Source of the DNA: Anaeramoeba flamelloides
Taxonomy: Eukaryota; Metamonada; Anaeramoebidae
Direction: 5' to 3'
NCBI GenBank assembly: GCA_027625915.1
Contig: JANTQA010000023.1
Location: 21,700,001 to 21,764,000 of the forward strand
Length of the DNA: 64,000 nt
In this document: in pieces, positions 11,820 through 23,989 of the stretch
Layout of the letters: each line of letters opens with the position of its first letter
Position numbering within the stretch: position 1 is the stretch's first letter
Made by a program: the position numbers and the translations under genes
Notes under the pieces: model-generated
The model's database searches: none
Told to the model about the DNA's origin: nothing
What the model saw: the letters and a program-made list of their open reading frames with translations, nothing else

Positions 11820-13360
11820 AAAACTTTTAGATATCTTTTGTGATCAACAATTTCTGTTTGATGTTTATTACAGTCAAACCACAACAACAAAACGTTAAAA
11901 AACTTTGAAAATTTCCAAAACATTTACCAATAGAAATTATGCGTTAAAATGCGAAAATAATAATCATTTAATTGAGAAAAACTTTTTCGTCTTTTCAGGT
12001 AATATTTTTTATGAATCAGAATTATAGAACAGAAATAACAGAAGAATACTTTTTGTTCAAATTTTCAAGTCAGGTCTTATTTCCACATAATATTTTTGAG
12101 AATTACCAATTATGGAAACAGAAATTCCTGAAGAGATGCTTTTTTTACAGATCCAAAGATCGAAATTTAAAAAATTATTTCTATTTTTTAAAATTTAAAT
12201 AAAACTAACATAACAATTATAGCTTTGAATTTCATTATATATTTTTTTGGGTCTTCTCTTTATTGGTATCATAGTTGTCTTCATACATATTATTTTTTTT
12301 TATCAAATTTCTAGTTTGAATTAAGAATTCATCTTATTGGATATGATAACATAAATAATTGTTTATACACTTTAGTCATCTCATCTAAAACTATTTTCTG
12401 ATTTCTTGTAACTCTTTTTTATTAAAATATGTTTCTTCTTATTTGTTTATCAGTTTTTGGATTTTTAATTTAAAATTATGGTTAAAATTTTAAAAAATTT
12501 TAAATCTGTTCGAGAGAGAATTCTCAATTCATATATTTTGTGTCTTCGAATTCAAAGAGCCTGTAGACCCCTTTCTACTGTTTTTAATTTCTATTGTTAC
12601 TTTAAATTAATTGTAATTATCATTTTTTCCTACAGCCTTATTTTTGTAAAAAAAAATTATATTTTAGAGCAATTTAACAATATCTTGTTCAAAAATAAAT
12701 TCTATGAAAACGTATTGAATAAAATAAAATATGCCATAAATTACAGAAATAAATTACCAAAAAAATATTTAATCTCAAAAAATGGAGGAATATCTTTTGA
12801 TTTTTCTTTAGTTTTTTTTGTTTATAACTGATAAATTAAATCAAAATAAAGGTCGTTATTTCTCAAATTTTTTATTATTGTGTAATAGAACTCACGAGAA
12901 ATCTGTATTAATTATCAAGTAAACATTAATTGTCTTAATTTTGATATTGATTAAAGGGTCTCAATCTATAGATTTTCGCCTTTAGTAAATTAGGAAATCA
13001 ATATAATTAATCAATATCCCAATATGAAAGTTTAATGGTTTCTTGGCAATTTGTAAAGTTATTTTTAAAACCGGGATAATTTTTTGAATTCTAAAATAAA
13101 ATTTTCAATTGTTCTGAAAAATTAAATTTCAAGTAGTTTTGTAAATTTGAGAATATTAACTTTGAAAGATTATTTTTAGATCATAAATAGATCAAGCCAC
13201 TTTAAGGTATTAATAATATTTTTTTCTTTATTTTTTCCATAAGTAACAGAGAAAGTATTTTTACACAAAATTGTAATCAAACTTGAGAAAAAAACTTCTT
13301 TATTTTTTTTATTGGAATTTAAGAGGGGGGGTTAATTCCTCTTTTTTACCATTAGGTTTT
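11820..13360. other. gene-free stretch with a doubtful LINE-like frame
   Basis: An open frame at 12478-12831 (+) is very AT-rich. Its end (PKKYLISKNGGISF) faintly recalls the region before the reverse-transcriptase core of the LINE at 24.0 kb, so it may be a LINE scrap. Nothing else is recognisable. Confidence 0.3.
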
Positions 13361-13435
13361 TTTTAATTTGAGAAATAAATAGAAAATTGATTTAATTTTC
13401 TATTTATTTCTTTAATTAAAAAAAAAAAAAAACTA
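13358..13435. repeat. short hairpin repeat (AATTTGAGAAATAAA family)
   Basis: This is a perfect or near-perfect hairpin: TTTTTTTAATTTGAGAAATAAATAGAAAA is followed closely by its complement. Sister hairpins lie at 13828-13900, 19682-19752, 19922-19998, 20320-20395, 23754-23824 and about 50600-50665. They are often next to CACTTGACGG/CACTCTACGG phrases. Confidence 0.65.
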
Positions 13436-14052
13436 TGCGTTTTTGTTTATTTTTCTTGAGTAATCTGTGTATTTGTAAATTCGATAGATTTAAAAAATAA
13501 AACAGAAAACCTCAAGAAAACCTAGGCACTCTACGACACTTGCCTAATTCCTAAACTTGAATTTAGAAATTTTTTAAAAGATTCAAATACAGTTTTATTA
13601 TCTACAAGAGCTCATAAAGATATTGAATCTTTGTTTATTAATACAATTTAAAAATATTATTATTATTTAAAATAATTGATAAATTATTTTTTTCTAATTG
13701 GGAAATCCAGATTTTAAGTTAATTTTCATAGTCTGGGTAGTCGTTAGGTTTTCCGGGATTCAAAGGGATTGAGTAAAACCTATTATTTTACTCTATTCTT
13801 TTAAATTCTAGAAGAGCGTTGTTATCTTTTTTTTTTAATTTGAGAAATAAAAAGAAAATTTTTGAAATTTTTTATTTATTTTCTAAAATTAAAAAAAAGC
13901 TAGACACTTGACGGCACTTGACGGAAACTTTTTGTTCGGTTATCAAGGATTTACAAGAATTGAGAAAAATATATATGATTCTCCACAATCCTTTTAAATT
14001 ATGGAAAATCTAGGAAGCTTCATTTAGGTTTTCCTGAATTAATGTGAATATA

Positions 14053-14248
14053 CAGTCAGTTCCACTTTTAAGGCACAAACTTTCAACAAAATTTAAGGCA
14101 CAAAAAAATCTCAAATTCAGGAACAAAATTCATATTCTAGTCAAATAAATTGTAAAAACAAAAATTGTCGATTCTGTGCCTTAATTTGAAAATTTTTTTT
14201 TACCTTAAATTCTATTCAAAGTTTGTGCCATAAAAGTGGAACTGATTG
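14053..14248. mobile_element. CAGTCAGTT foldback MITE, copy 2
   Basis: Near-palindromic element starting CAGTCAGTTCCACTTTTAAG and ending GTGGAACTGATTG, with TA on both sides. Same family as 1067-1264, slightly diverged at its right tip. Confidence 0.85.
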
Positions 14249-14250
14249 TA

Positions 14251-15421
14251 ATAAAAAGTACCTTTTCCATCAGTTCTTTTGAATCTTGTAAAACTAGTAC
14301 ATGAAAATTTTATTATTAAAAATTATACCCTATATTTGAGTATTTTAGATGAATAGAGTACTTTCAAAAAAATCTTTTTTTTGTATATTCAATTGAATAT
14401 CACAAAGTCAAATTAAATAAAAGTTTATTTTATGTTTATTTGAAATATTTAACTTGAAAACCATTTTTTTGTGTGACTAGATACCTTTTTTCAATCATAA
14501 TAATAGCAATAACAATAAATATAATGGTCTCAAAGAAATTGAATTTTTAAAATGTTACTTATATTATAATTAAAGTTTATTACTAATGATTAAAATGTTA
14601 TTTCAATTTTTTTATCTTGACTAATTGAAAATTGTAAATATTATTTTTTGATAATAGGTGAGGTAAATGAATAAATTAAAATTAAAAAATAAATGATTGA
14701 GAATTTTTATCAATTATCGTTATTTTAAGTCTAAAAAATTTCCTGATTATTTGTTTTTTTTCATTCTAATATTTCTTAATAAGGTTATTCTATCAATAAA
14801 ACAAAAAATTTCTTCTGAATTTTTTATTTAAAAATATAGATATATGAATTTTTTTGATCCGAATTGGAGACTATTTAGATGAACATCCCTTCACCATTCA
14901 AATAATATTCTAATAACTGCTTTTCAAAAAAATGTGGTAAATTGTATAAGAAGTACTTGAATTAGTAGAAATTTCTGTTATGTTTTTTTGGCTATTAGAA
15001 ATAATTTTTCTTTTACCAAACAAGCTACATACTTTTCAGTGTTAATGAAAGAAGTTAGAGATTTTTTTTTTTTCCAATAGAATACAGACGAATCTTAAAA
15101 ACACTCTTTACTTTATTGGAGTGTGTGCATCAGAAATCTAGAAAAGAGACTTTTAAGACCCAAATGATTTCAATTCAAAGAAACAGATAAATTTATCTAA
15201 TTAAATACATTAATAGAGGATTAATTCAACATTCATCTTATCTACCGTGTTGGCAATTCTACTTCTATTTTATTATTAATTAAGAACCTCTGTCCTTAAA
15301 CAAAATCTTTTTCTATTTATTACTACTACAAAAAAAAAAAACTCATAAAAAAGTGATTTAATATTTTTTGAAAATTAAAGAATTAAATAAAAGTATGTAT
15401 TTACTAAAAAGCTTTGAGTGT
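14251..15421. other. gene-free AT-rich spacer
   Basis: No coding region, RNA gene or repeat with clear borders was recognised in this stretch. Confidence 0.4.
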
Positions 15422-16034
15422 TTATGTGTAACACCCTTGGGACATGAATTGGCGGTAGCTTGAAATTTCAAAAATGTCGTCGAAAAATAAATTAAATCAA
15501 CAAAGTTAAAAAAAAAATTTAAAAAAGATAAAAAGTACACAAAAACAAACAAAAAAAAATAAAAATAATAAAACTGGTAAAACGTTGTATTAAAAAAAAC
15601 AGTTTATTTGATTCAGGTGGAATAAGAAAAACAAAAAGAAATTTTAAAAAGCAGTTTTTTGGTTTGAAAAAACTCTACTGATCTATTGGACATAGTAATA
15701 ACTTTTTCAGATTGTGAATAACCTTTTTGTCATCGTGCCCTCTTTTTCTGATTGTTTTATTTGGTGAATTAAGGCACCCAACTTCAACATTTGGTGTCAC
15801 CGAATTGCTTTTCACTTGAAAATAAATCCAAGTCAAGCTATCAGTGACATACTCCAGTTCTTCTTGTTGCAAATTTAAATATGAGCGCTTTAGTGACTGG
15901 TTAAAGTTTAGTGGTGTGCTATCAATAAAGAGTGGGTTGTTTATAATTGCACTTTCTTGATTATTTGGAGATTTCTGTGTTTTTTGTTTTGGAAAAATAA
16001 TTTTTTTTTTTGTTTTTTTAAATTTTCTGTTCAT
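15422..16034 (-). CDS. small hypothetical basic protein, one or two exons
   Basis: Exon 1 begins at ATG 16034 (an earlier GTG at 16040 is not needed). It is Lys-rich at the N-terminus (MNRKFKKTKKKIIFPKQK), then less repetitive, with EELEYVTDSLTWIYFQVK and VEVGCLNSP. Read without splicing it stops at 15675 and gives 119 residues. A GT donor at 15678 and a CAAG acceptor at 15459 join in phase to a second exon (15422-15458) ending YRQFMSQGCYT, giving 130 residues. That second segment is richer in GC than its surroundings, which favours it. No domain is recognised. It could be a nuclear or nucleolar basic protein, but that is only a guess from composition. Confidence 0.5.
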
Positions 16035-16789
16035 CGTCACAAGAAACGAATAAATATAAAAAAATAAATAATTTTCTCTCCATTTTAAATTGACACCTAA
16101 AACCAGTAAACTCTTTACTTCAGTGTTCCAGGGTTTTTATTATTTCTTCAGTGAAAGTTTCTTCTGCTTTTTTTCTCCTAAAATTTCACAAGAGATCAAA
16201 AATTTGTAGAACTCCCAATGAGCGTTCTTGAAGCCAAGAAATTTCACGTTTTCTATTGGATATTTTTATTCTCGGTTGAATTTTAAAGATTTTTCATAGG
16301 GTTTTTTACAAAAGCTAATTCCTCTCAGTTGGAAGTCAGAACCATTAACAAGTTTCATTGTCAAAATTGAGTAAAAATCTTTGAGATTGTCATTTTTTTC
16401 AGATCATTTACATTGGTCTTCAATTCCAATAAATAGCTTTGAAAGAGAATCTTCAATTATTCAAATTCCAATTTCTCTTTATTAAAAATTCTGACGATTT
16501 TCGAACATTGCAAGCATCTTTCTTTTTTTTTAACTAATTTACCTTTACAAATCTCTTTAATGAGTTTTTCTATTTCTGAAAATAAAGAACTTAAAAGATT
16601 AAAGATTTGGTTATTGGTCTTTTTTATCAATTTTATTGGTTTGAATTATGAATTTTAGGAAAAATTCGATTCTCTATCAAAAAGTGAAAAAAAAATTAAA
16701 TTTTGTGATCAGTAAAATAAGAAAGTGTTTACAAGGAAATTCGAAACCATTTCTGATTAAAAAAGGTAACTAAGAAAAGTGGGTGATAT
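16035..16789. other. gene-free spacer upstream of the small basic gene
   Basis: Presumed promoter side of the minus-strand gene at 15.4-16.0 kb. No motif can be assigned; the remainder is AT-rich with no reading frame worth calling. Confidence 0.35.
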
Positions 16790-16791
16790 TA

Positions 16792-16988
16792 CAGTCAGTT
16801 CCACTTTTAAGAGACAATCTTTCAATGAAATTTAAGACAAAAAAAAATCTCAAATTAAAACTTAAAATTTAAATCCTCGAACAATAATTTGTCTGAAAAA
16901 CAATTCTAATAAATGTGTCTTAATTTTAGATTTTTTTTAAGTCTTAAAACTCCTTGAAAGTTATGGGTATTAAAAGTGGAACTGACTG
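16792..16988. mobile_element. CAGTCAGTT foldback MITE, copy 3
   Basis: Starts CAGTCAGTTCCACTTTTAAG and ends TGGAACTGACTG, with TA on each side. The arms are more diverged than in copy 1 (AAGGCAC has become AAGAGAC or AAGACAA), suggesting an older insertion. Confidence 0.85.
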
Positions 16989-17470
16989 TACAAGTAAAAA
17001 AAAGATATTTTGAACAAACTTTTTCTTGATCTTCCCCTCCATTTGTTTCAAAGATCAAAATCAAAATACAATTATTTGATCCCAACAAATCATTCAAGTG
17101 AAGGAAATCCCTTTTGGGTATTAAAAACTTGGTGTTCACTTGTTATTACAAAGGAATTCCTATTAAAAGAAGTTTATAGAAAATTTTGTTCCAATTATAT
17201 TAACCTTTCTTATTGGTTGGTTTGTTCTTGAAATTAAAAGTATTGTGTACACTGATAATGGCTTTGGTGGTTGGTAATGATCGTAAATATTTTTTCAGTT
17301 CGATCGAAGAACGAAAAAAAGATATATTTTTATTAAATATGTTGTCCTGGTTTCTGTGATTTCTGAGATTTCTATTGAGTTCTGTGATTTCTGTCATATC
17401 TCAAAATCTATAAAGAAAGTTGGGAAACAAGAAATTTTGAGAAATTTTTCTTCTTAGGTAAAAATAATAA

Positions 17471-18626
17471 ACCAGTTTAACTTGACTTACTGATCAAAAA
17501 TAAATAATAGAAACTACTCAGCAATGTATTAATATTTTAAACTTTCACATAATAAGAAATTTTCTCAAAATGGCACTTCACTGGAGTAAATATGGAATGT
17601 TGTAAATAATAGAGTTTTTACAATTTTCAAGATAAATAAAGAGTTCCATTCATTTATTCAAATTTTATAATAGATAATAAAAGAAAGGCCAGTTTTGATT
17701 TTTTAGCTCAAAGGGATTTTCAATATAAAATAGTTCGGTAAGCACCAATACTTCAATTTGAAAAATGATTTTTTTGTTATATCTAAAAGATTGGTATTAA
17801 ACCAAGTATTTTATACTAATAAATTCAAATCGATATCTGAAAATTTTTAGTTCTGTTTCCATTTTTGAAATTTTTTTACACATATTTAGAAGAAAGTATT
17901 CTATGGATTTAAATGCCCTGAAAACTTTGTAGAATTAGTTTGATTTCAAAATATTTCTTTCTCTGAGTTGTTTTCAAAGTTAAACTTATAGTTTTACAAA
18001 AATGGAAATTGATCTATAAATTTTATTCAAAATATTTGAATTTATCAGTATAAAATACTTGGTTTAATACCAATCTTTTAGATATAACAAAAAAATCATT
18101 TTTCAAATAAAGTATTGTATTTACCACAAGATTATTTGATTAAATTATTATAAACTCCATTTCAAAATTATTGCACCATTAAAAATCAAATTTTTAAAAT
18201 AAATATTTTTAGAAATTGAAGTAAGCTAAATTATAAAAAAAATTATAATTTAATATTCAGTTCTATACACTAGAAATAATTGTTTTTCTTCTTAAAATAA
18301 AATAAAAAAAAGTTATCAAAAAAAAAATAAAAAAAAATCGGGACATTTATTATGAAATTTAATTTAGTTTACCAAGATAATCAGATATTATCTTTAATAT
18401 CACCATAATTTGGATAAATGAAGGAACTCTTTATTTATCTTGAAAATTGTAAAAACTCTATTATTTACAGCATTCCATATTTACTCCAGTGAAGTGTCAT
18501 TTTGAGACAATTTCAGTGTTTTAGGTTTGAATGTTATGTGAAAGTGTAAAACCTTGAGAAATTGCGGATTATTTTCTATTATTATTTTTTTTTTTTTTGA
18601 TCCGTGAGTCAAGTTAAGAGGGTTTG
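17471..18626. mobile_element. long inverted-repeat (foldback) element
   Basis: Two arms of roughly 400-570 bp face each other. The outer ends are ...TTAACTTGACTTAC and GTGAGTCAAGTTAA. Middle blocks include CACTGGAGTAAATATGGAATG, complemented near 18475-18495. Inner blocks include ATCTAAAAGATTGGTATTAAACC, complemented near 18068-18095. A shorter relative lies at about 42630-42990 and part of its right interior recurs at 62050-62230. No coding capacity is evident, so it is probably a non-autonomous DNA element. Confidence 0.7.
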
Positions 18627-18889
18627 TAATTTTCACAGAAGAAGTTAAAATTGAGCAGACTGAAAAAAAAAATAGAAATTATTGTTTGCTTTTTTCTAGT
18701 TATCTTAACATTAACAAAAACCTTAAAAATTCTTTGAGATTAAATAGAACTAAAATAATCATCTAAGGAAAATATAAAAAAAGATCTATTAATAATAATA
18801 AATATTTTTTTTTGGATTTATATATACAGTAGTACAAAGAAAATATATTTTTTACTTTAACCTAGTACCAAATTGTAAGTTTAAAAAAA

Positions 18890-19260
18890 AAATTAAACTA
18901 AATGTCGAAATAACTTAGACAAACCAATAATAGAACAACAAGATTTAAACAAGAAATTTGGTTATTGAAAGAAATTAAAAAAATGAAAATATGAAGATAG
19001 TGAAAACATTTAAATTGTAATATTTTGAAGAAAAAAAAATTCAAAAAAGATTCAATTGTAATTTTTAAACAAAAAAATATGAAAAAAGCTATATTATATT
19101 TTCCAAGAATTTTTTTTTTTTTATACAAAAATTTTTGAACTATAAATCTATTTTTTAAATTATTTTGATTGATCGAAGATCTAATCAAAAGCCAATTTAA
19201 ATCTAAAACGAGTATAAATAAGTGCCTTCAGGTCTTCCAATACCCAAGTCTGAAAAAAAA
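18890..19260. repeat. dispersed repeat (partner at 41.75-42.06 kb)
   Basis: Shares the order AATTTAAATCT, ATAAA.., CTTC.AAT.CCCAAGTCT with 41750-42060 in the same orientation. An open frame on its minus strand (18898-19188) is T-rich and is treated as chance. Confidence 0.45.
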
Positions 19261-19659
19261 AAACATGTTAGATTTTTGTAATTCTCTAGTTTAAAAAAAT
19301 AAAAATGAAAAATTTCAAGTGAGATTAAAATATTAATTTAATAAATATTTCATCTTTAATAATGAATTTTATTCCAATATAATCAAAGTTTCAATACTTT
19401 CAAATTTTGTATTATATTATTTATTATTGTTAGTAAGTACAACCACAATTGTTCAAATTCTCTAGTCTAGAAAAAACTTATGTTTTTTTGCCAGGGTAAA
19501 AATTTTTAAATAGAGGTAACTGATGAATTATTGTTTAATTCAACTTTATGATATTTTTTTGAATAGGTAATAACAAATATTTTTGAAAACACTCTATTTA
19601 TGAAAAAATACTAATAAATGAAAAAAAAATTACTGATGATAAATATTTCATTCTCTTCA

Positions 19660-20460
19660 AGTGCCTTAGAGTATAAAGTTTTTTTTAATTTGGTAAATAA
19701 AATCAAAAATTAAACAAAATTTCTTGTTATTTCTCAAATTAAAAAAAAATTATTGAAAGTGTCAATCAAGTCCTAAGCTTTCTTGATGTTTTCTGTTTTA
19801 TCTTTGAAGTGTTCTAGGTTTTTTATTTGGGTTTTCTATTTTATTTGGAAAATCTATTGATTTTCGTTAGGTTGTTTTTTTGAGTTTACTATTTATTTGG
19901 AAAATCAATAGATTTTGGTTAGGTTTTTTTTACTTTTCGAAATAAACCGAAAATTTATTAAAAATTTCTATTTATTTCAAAAAGTAAAAAAAAACCTAAC
20001 GAACAATTCACGAATAAAATAAAAAACCTCAAAAAAACCTAGAACACTTCACAAATAAATAGAAAACTCAAAAAAACCTAACGAAAATCTACGGCACTTT
20101 ACAAATAAAATAGAACTTATCCAAAAACCCTAGAAAACTTCAAAAATAAACAGAAAACTAAGGAAAAAAAAACTGTGAAATTCCAGAATTTAAAAGAATC
20201 AAGCAAAATCTTTGTCTTTTGCTCGATTCATCTGATACTGGAAATACTAACTAAATTGCCCGTCAAGTGCCTAGCTTTACCAGAATCCAAAAGAATGTGA
20301 AAAATCTAATGATTTTCGTTAGGTTTTTTTTACTTTAGAAATAAACCGAAAATTTATTAAAATTTTCTCTTTATTTCAAAAAATAAAAAAAATCTAGAAC
20401 ACTTAACAAATAAACAGTAAACTCAAGAAAACCAAACGGAAATTTCCAAAAAAAAAGTAA
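19660..20460. repeat. cluster of short hairpin repeats
   Basis: At least three hairpins of about 70 bp with the (T)nACTTT.GAAATAAACCGAAAATT pattern (19682, 19922, 20320) alternate with phrases such as AACACTTCACAAATAAATAGA and AAAACCTAACGAAAATCT in both orientations. The cluster looks like nested or tandem insertions of one short palindromic repeat family. Confidence 0.65.
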
Positions 20461-21454
20461 TTTTTTCTATTTAAACTCTAAATAATTCTTTTAAGAGTTA
20501 AAATAAAGAATTCCACATTTGAAAGATGTTTACTAAATTTAAAATACTTCTTATATATATCACTAGAACCTCTTGACTGTGAAAATAAAAAATTTCAAAT
20601 TTTTTATGATGAAATTTAAAAGTAATATTAATATAACCACTGTATTTTCCAACTTAAATTGTTAAATATCTTTGAAAAATAATTTTTGATCCAAGATCTC
20701 TTATTAACGCCGGGTGTTTATTTTAAGTGTAGTTGAATATATTAGTGAAAAATTATTAAATGTTTAATTCTTTTTTGAAAAAATTTTTTAATGAGCATGA
20801 TAGGTAAAAGGTTGTCAACAGATGCTATTTACACCACATTAGTGAGAACTAAAAGTTTTATAAGATATTATCAAAATGAAAAAAACTGGTTAATTAAAAA
20901 CAGTTTTGAATATCACTCATAAAATCTTGAAGCTGCACTTTTTTATAACAGCCTCTATACTTTGGGATTTGTGTGGAATAAAAATTCTGAATATATTATT
21001 GTTTCAATTCTGTAATTAGAGTTTCAATTTGGGTTGTTCTTTTACTCAAAATACATCAATACAGATCCAACAAAAAAGGATCAAGCTAATAAAATAACGA
21101 CACATATTATAATCTATTTCTTCTAATACTCTTTGTAATTCTAAAAAGAAAAATTGGAAAACGAATTGAAAATTTTTTCCCTTTTTTTTTGTCAAACACC
21201 AATAAAGGAAGATACAAAAACAAATAAAAGTACTTGTTGTTGGCTTTTTTATCTTATTTAAACAGACATTTGAAATAATAAGGCTTAATTGTACATCTCA
21301 ATAAAGTTGGTAAATATTTATTTTTTTTTTGTTTTTCAAAAACAAGAAAAAAATTAAAAGAATGTAAATGAAACACAAACAGAAATACAAAAACAAATTT
21401 GAATTTTTTTTGTTCTAAAAACTGTTTTGGTGGTATTGTTTTCAATTTGAAGAA
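20461..21454. other. gene-free spacer
   Basis: AT-rich and without recognisable genes. A segment near 20815-20860 (GGTTGTCAACAGATGCTATTTACACCAC) resembles 42105-42130, so a further diverged repeat is likely here. Confidence 0.4.
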
Positions 21455-21960
21455 TTAATTTTTGTTCATTTTTTCATCAAGATCACTGTCACTTTTAATT
21501 TCTTCATAGCTTGTATTTTCACTTTCATTATCACTTGCGCTTTCGTATTCATCGCTTCCACTGTAGTAACTTTCAGATCCATTTTCACTTTCCTGAGACT
21601 ATTATTGTTTAAATTATTTTTTCGCATTATTATGTTAAAACAAAAACTCGAGAAAATAAAGAAATGATTGAAAATACTTACATTGGTTTGATCATCAATT
21701 TTTGGAGTGGGAGTGTTGACATTTAAACCAAACAAATCTAGTTCTTCTTCAAGTTGTTCAAATTCGTTCTCTATTTCATCACTATTAGCAACTTGGGATT
21801 TTTTTTCAATTTCTTTTTTTTTATTTGTTTTTGATTTTTTGTTTTCAATCTTTTTTTCTGATCTTTTTTGGGATCTTACAAAGAAATACGTCCCAATTGT
21901 AAAAACAGCAACAGAAACTACTCCAACGATTATTTTTTTTTTCTTTAAAATTAGACTCAT
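21455..21960 (-). CDS. small signal-anchored protein with Lys-rich and acidic tail; two exons
   Basis: Exon 1 (21682-21960) encodes MSLILKKKK, a membrane segment IIVGVVSVAVFTIGTYFFV (about residues 10-28), a basic RSQKRSEKK stop-transfer block, then Lys/Glu-rich sequence with EQLEEELDLFGL. The intron (21599-21681, 83 bp) starts GTAAGT and ends AATAG. Exon 2 (21455-21598) adds a Ser/Glu/Asp-rich tail (ESENGSESYYSGSDEYES, ending DLDEKMNKN). The spliced product is 140 residues. An alternative CTCAG acceptor 6 nt downstream is also in frame. A single N-terminal anchor with a charged cytosolic tail would fit an ER or mitochondrial outer-membrane protein. The acidic Ser-rich tail could be phosphorylated. 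No family is recognised. Confidence 0.7.
21599..21681 (-). other. intron of the signal-anchored protein gene
   Basis: 83-bp intron, GTAAGT..AATAG, phase 0. Reading through instead gives an unrelated hydrophobic stretch (IFNHFFIFSSFCFNII) in place of the acidic tail, which supports splicing. Confidence 0.7.
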
Positions 21961-22203
21961 TATAATTGTTGTTGAACAAGTTCAATATTAGGTAAAAAAT
22001 AAAAAAATGAAAACTTTCGATGTTGTATTGCCACAAAAAATCTCATTACTTGAACAAAACTTTTCCCATTTTGTGAGTGTTGTAAATTGTTTGAAAATGT
22101 TTAAAACGTTCAAAAAACGAAAATTTGGTTAAATCCTGAGATTCTTTGAAATGTTATATATTTATTTTCTTAAGGGAATAGAGTCACCATAGATTTCTCT
22201 ATA

Positions 22204-22889
22204 ATCAAAGTATGTTGTAATTGGGTGTAAATGATATTCGTTTGTCATGGCTTAAATAGCTCTAAAAAATCTATTATAAATCTTATTGCACAATAAATTA
22301 TTACATTTTTTACTAATGATCACTATTAAAAAAGTTTCATTTTGAAAAAATTTTTTTTTAATTCCTTTTCCAAATCTAAAAATAGATACCCAAAATACAG
22401 TATTCTGGTATTTAATAATTTAGATTTAGAACCTCCAAAAGTATCTATTGTTATAATTTTTGAATTTTAAAGATTAAATCAATAATCATCAACATAAAAG
22501 CACAAAGACTAATTAGTTTTATTTGTTTTTGATAAAGCTAATTGTAGTATCAATATATTTCCATGATTTGAAATATAATTTGTCAAAAAAATTTATTCGT
22601 TAATTATTTAATTTTTAAAAAAATTGAATTTTTTAGTAACTAATCTATATTTCGCCACAAATTTAAGAAAGATATTTTTAGACTTTGTAGTCTGAATATT
22701 GATAATTCAACCTTTAAATTTATGGTGAAATACAGATTTTATTCTGAAATTATTGGGTTTTTTACTAATACATAGATCATTTTTAATTGATGAGATCATC
22801 AAATATTACTACTTGACTATTCGATTATTTAGAGACATTTAAACCATATAGCACTTATGTGGTTACGTCTGATGACAACATACTTTGAT
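22204..22889. mobile_element. MITE-like repeat with ATCAAAGTATGTTGT inverted ends
   Basis: The left end ATCAAAGTATGTTGT is complemented at 22875-22889 (ACAACATACTTTGAT). The left 500-600 bp recurs at about 60045-60700 in the same orientation, and its first 250 bp at about 35350-35620. The shared text includes CTCTAAAAAATCTATTATA. No coding capacity is seen. Confidence 0.6.
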
Positions 22890-23985
22890 CCTAGTCTTCT
22901 CTTTGGTAGACGCCAATCCCTTAAGGGTTTGGAATTGACAACTTGAGAATCCCAAAATTAAGTATGTTGTTATTCAAGATGAATTTTATTAGTCTCCCGT
23001 TTGTTCAATTATCCCTATAAATCAAATTAGTAAATTCTTATCAATAAGTTGATCTACTTGATATAAATTACCATTGTATTAATAAAAAACCCAAACAATT
23101 ATAGGATAAAATTTGCATTTTTGATCAAATTTAAAGGTTGAAAAATCACTATGAAGAATTCAAAGTTGAAAAAATATCATTCTTAAATTTATCTAGAATA
23201 TGGATTAGTTGTTAAAAAATTCAATTTTTATTTTTTATTTTTTTCTATTTTTTTATCTATATGAATTTATTTTTTATTGGAAAGAAATGTCACTAAGGAG
23301 AAAAATCAAGTGGTTGCCTACTAATACTGAAAAGATACAGAAACTATTTTGTATGGATAACTTGAAAATAAAAAGGAAAAAAAAAACAAAAACTGGAACA
23401 ATCAAAAAGGATTTGATCAAAAAGAAAAAAATGGCAGCTAATAAACAACTACCTCTCAACCAAGCATTCACGATTTCTTAGAAATAATTAAACTACAAAA
23501 TTGTAAATAAAAGGATCTTGTCTGTTTTTTTGAGTTTTCTGGATAATAATGGGCTATTGGTTTTTGTTTTTTCATTTTTTACCAACTGCCTTTGAAAAAT
23601 CTTTTATTTTTGTATTTTTTTTTTTTTGGTTTTTAATTTTTCTTTTTGTTTTTTCAACCAATAAAAATTTGGAACTTGCTCGATTCCATAATTTTTTTTT
23701 CTTTATCATCTAAATTACTAATTTACCATTAGTAAAAAAAGTGAGTGCCTTGATTTTTATTAATTTGAGAAATGAAACCAAAATTTAATAAATTTTCAGT
23801 TTATTTCTCAAATTGAAAAAAAACTAACGGCTGTAATAGGATCTTTGATTACTCCCTTTAATCAATAAATAAAAATAAAAAATAAAATTTTTTAATCAAA
23901 ATCAAGGAAATTATTAAATATCAAAAAAAAAAAATCAGTAAAAGAATTTGATAAACTATTCCAATATAAGTCAATATTCAATCAA
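22890..23985. other. gene-free stretch with one hairpin repeat
   Basis: An open frame at 23209-23481 (+) is of Lys/Phe homopolymer type and doubtful. Its 3' part (AAAATGGCAGCTAATAAACAACTA) and following text resemble 53690-53950, suggesting a repeat. A 70-bp hairpin of the GAGAAAT.AAA family lies at 23754-23824. Confidence 0.4.
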
Positions 23986-23989
23986 AGTG

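Noticed and set aside
12478-12831. 117-codon frame on the plus strand
   Set aside because: Composition is that of AT-rich filler, and the only hint is a faint likeness to LINE sequence. Not enough to call a gene.
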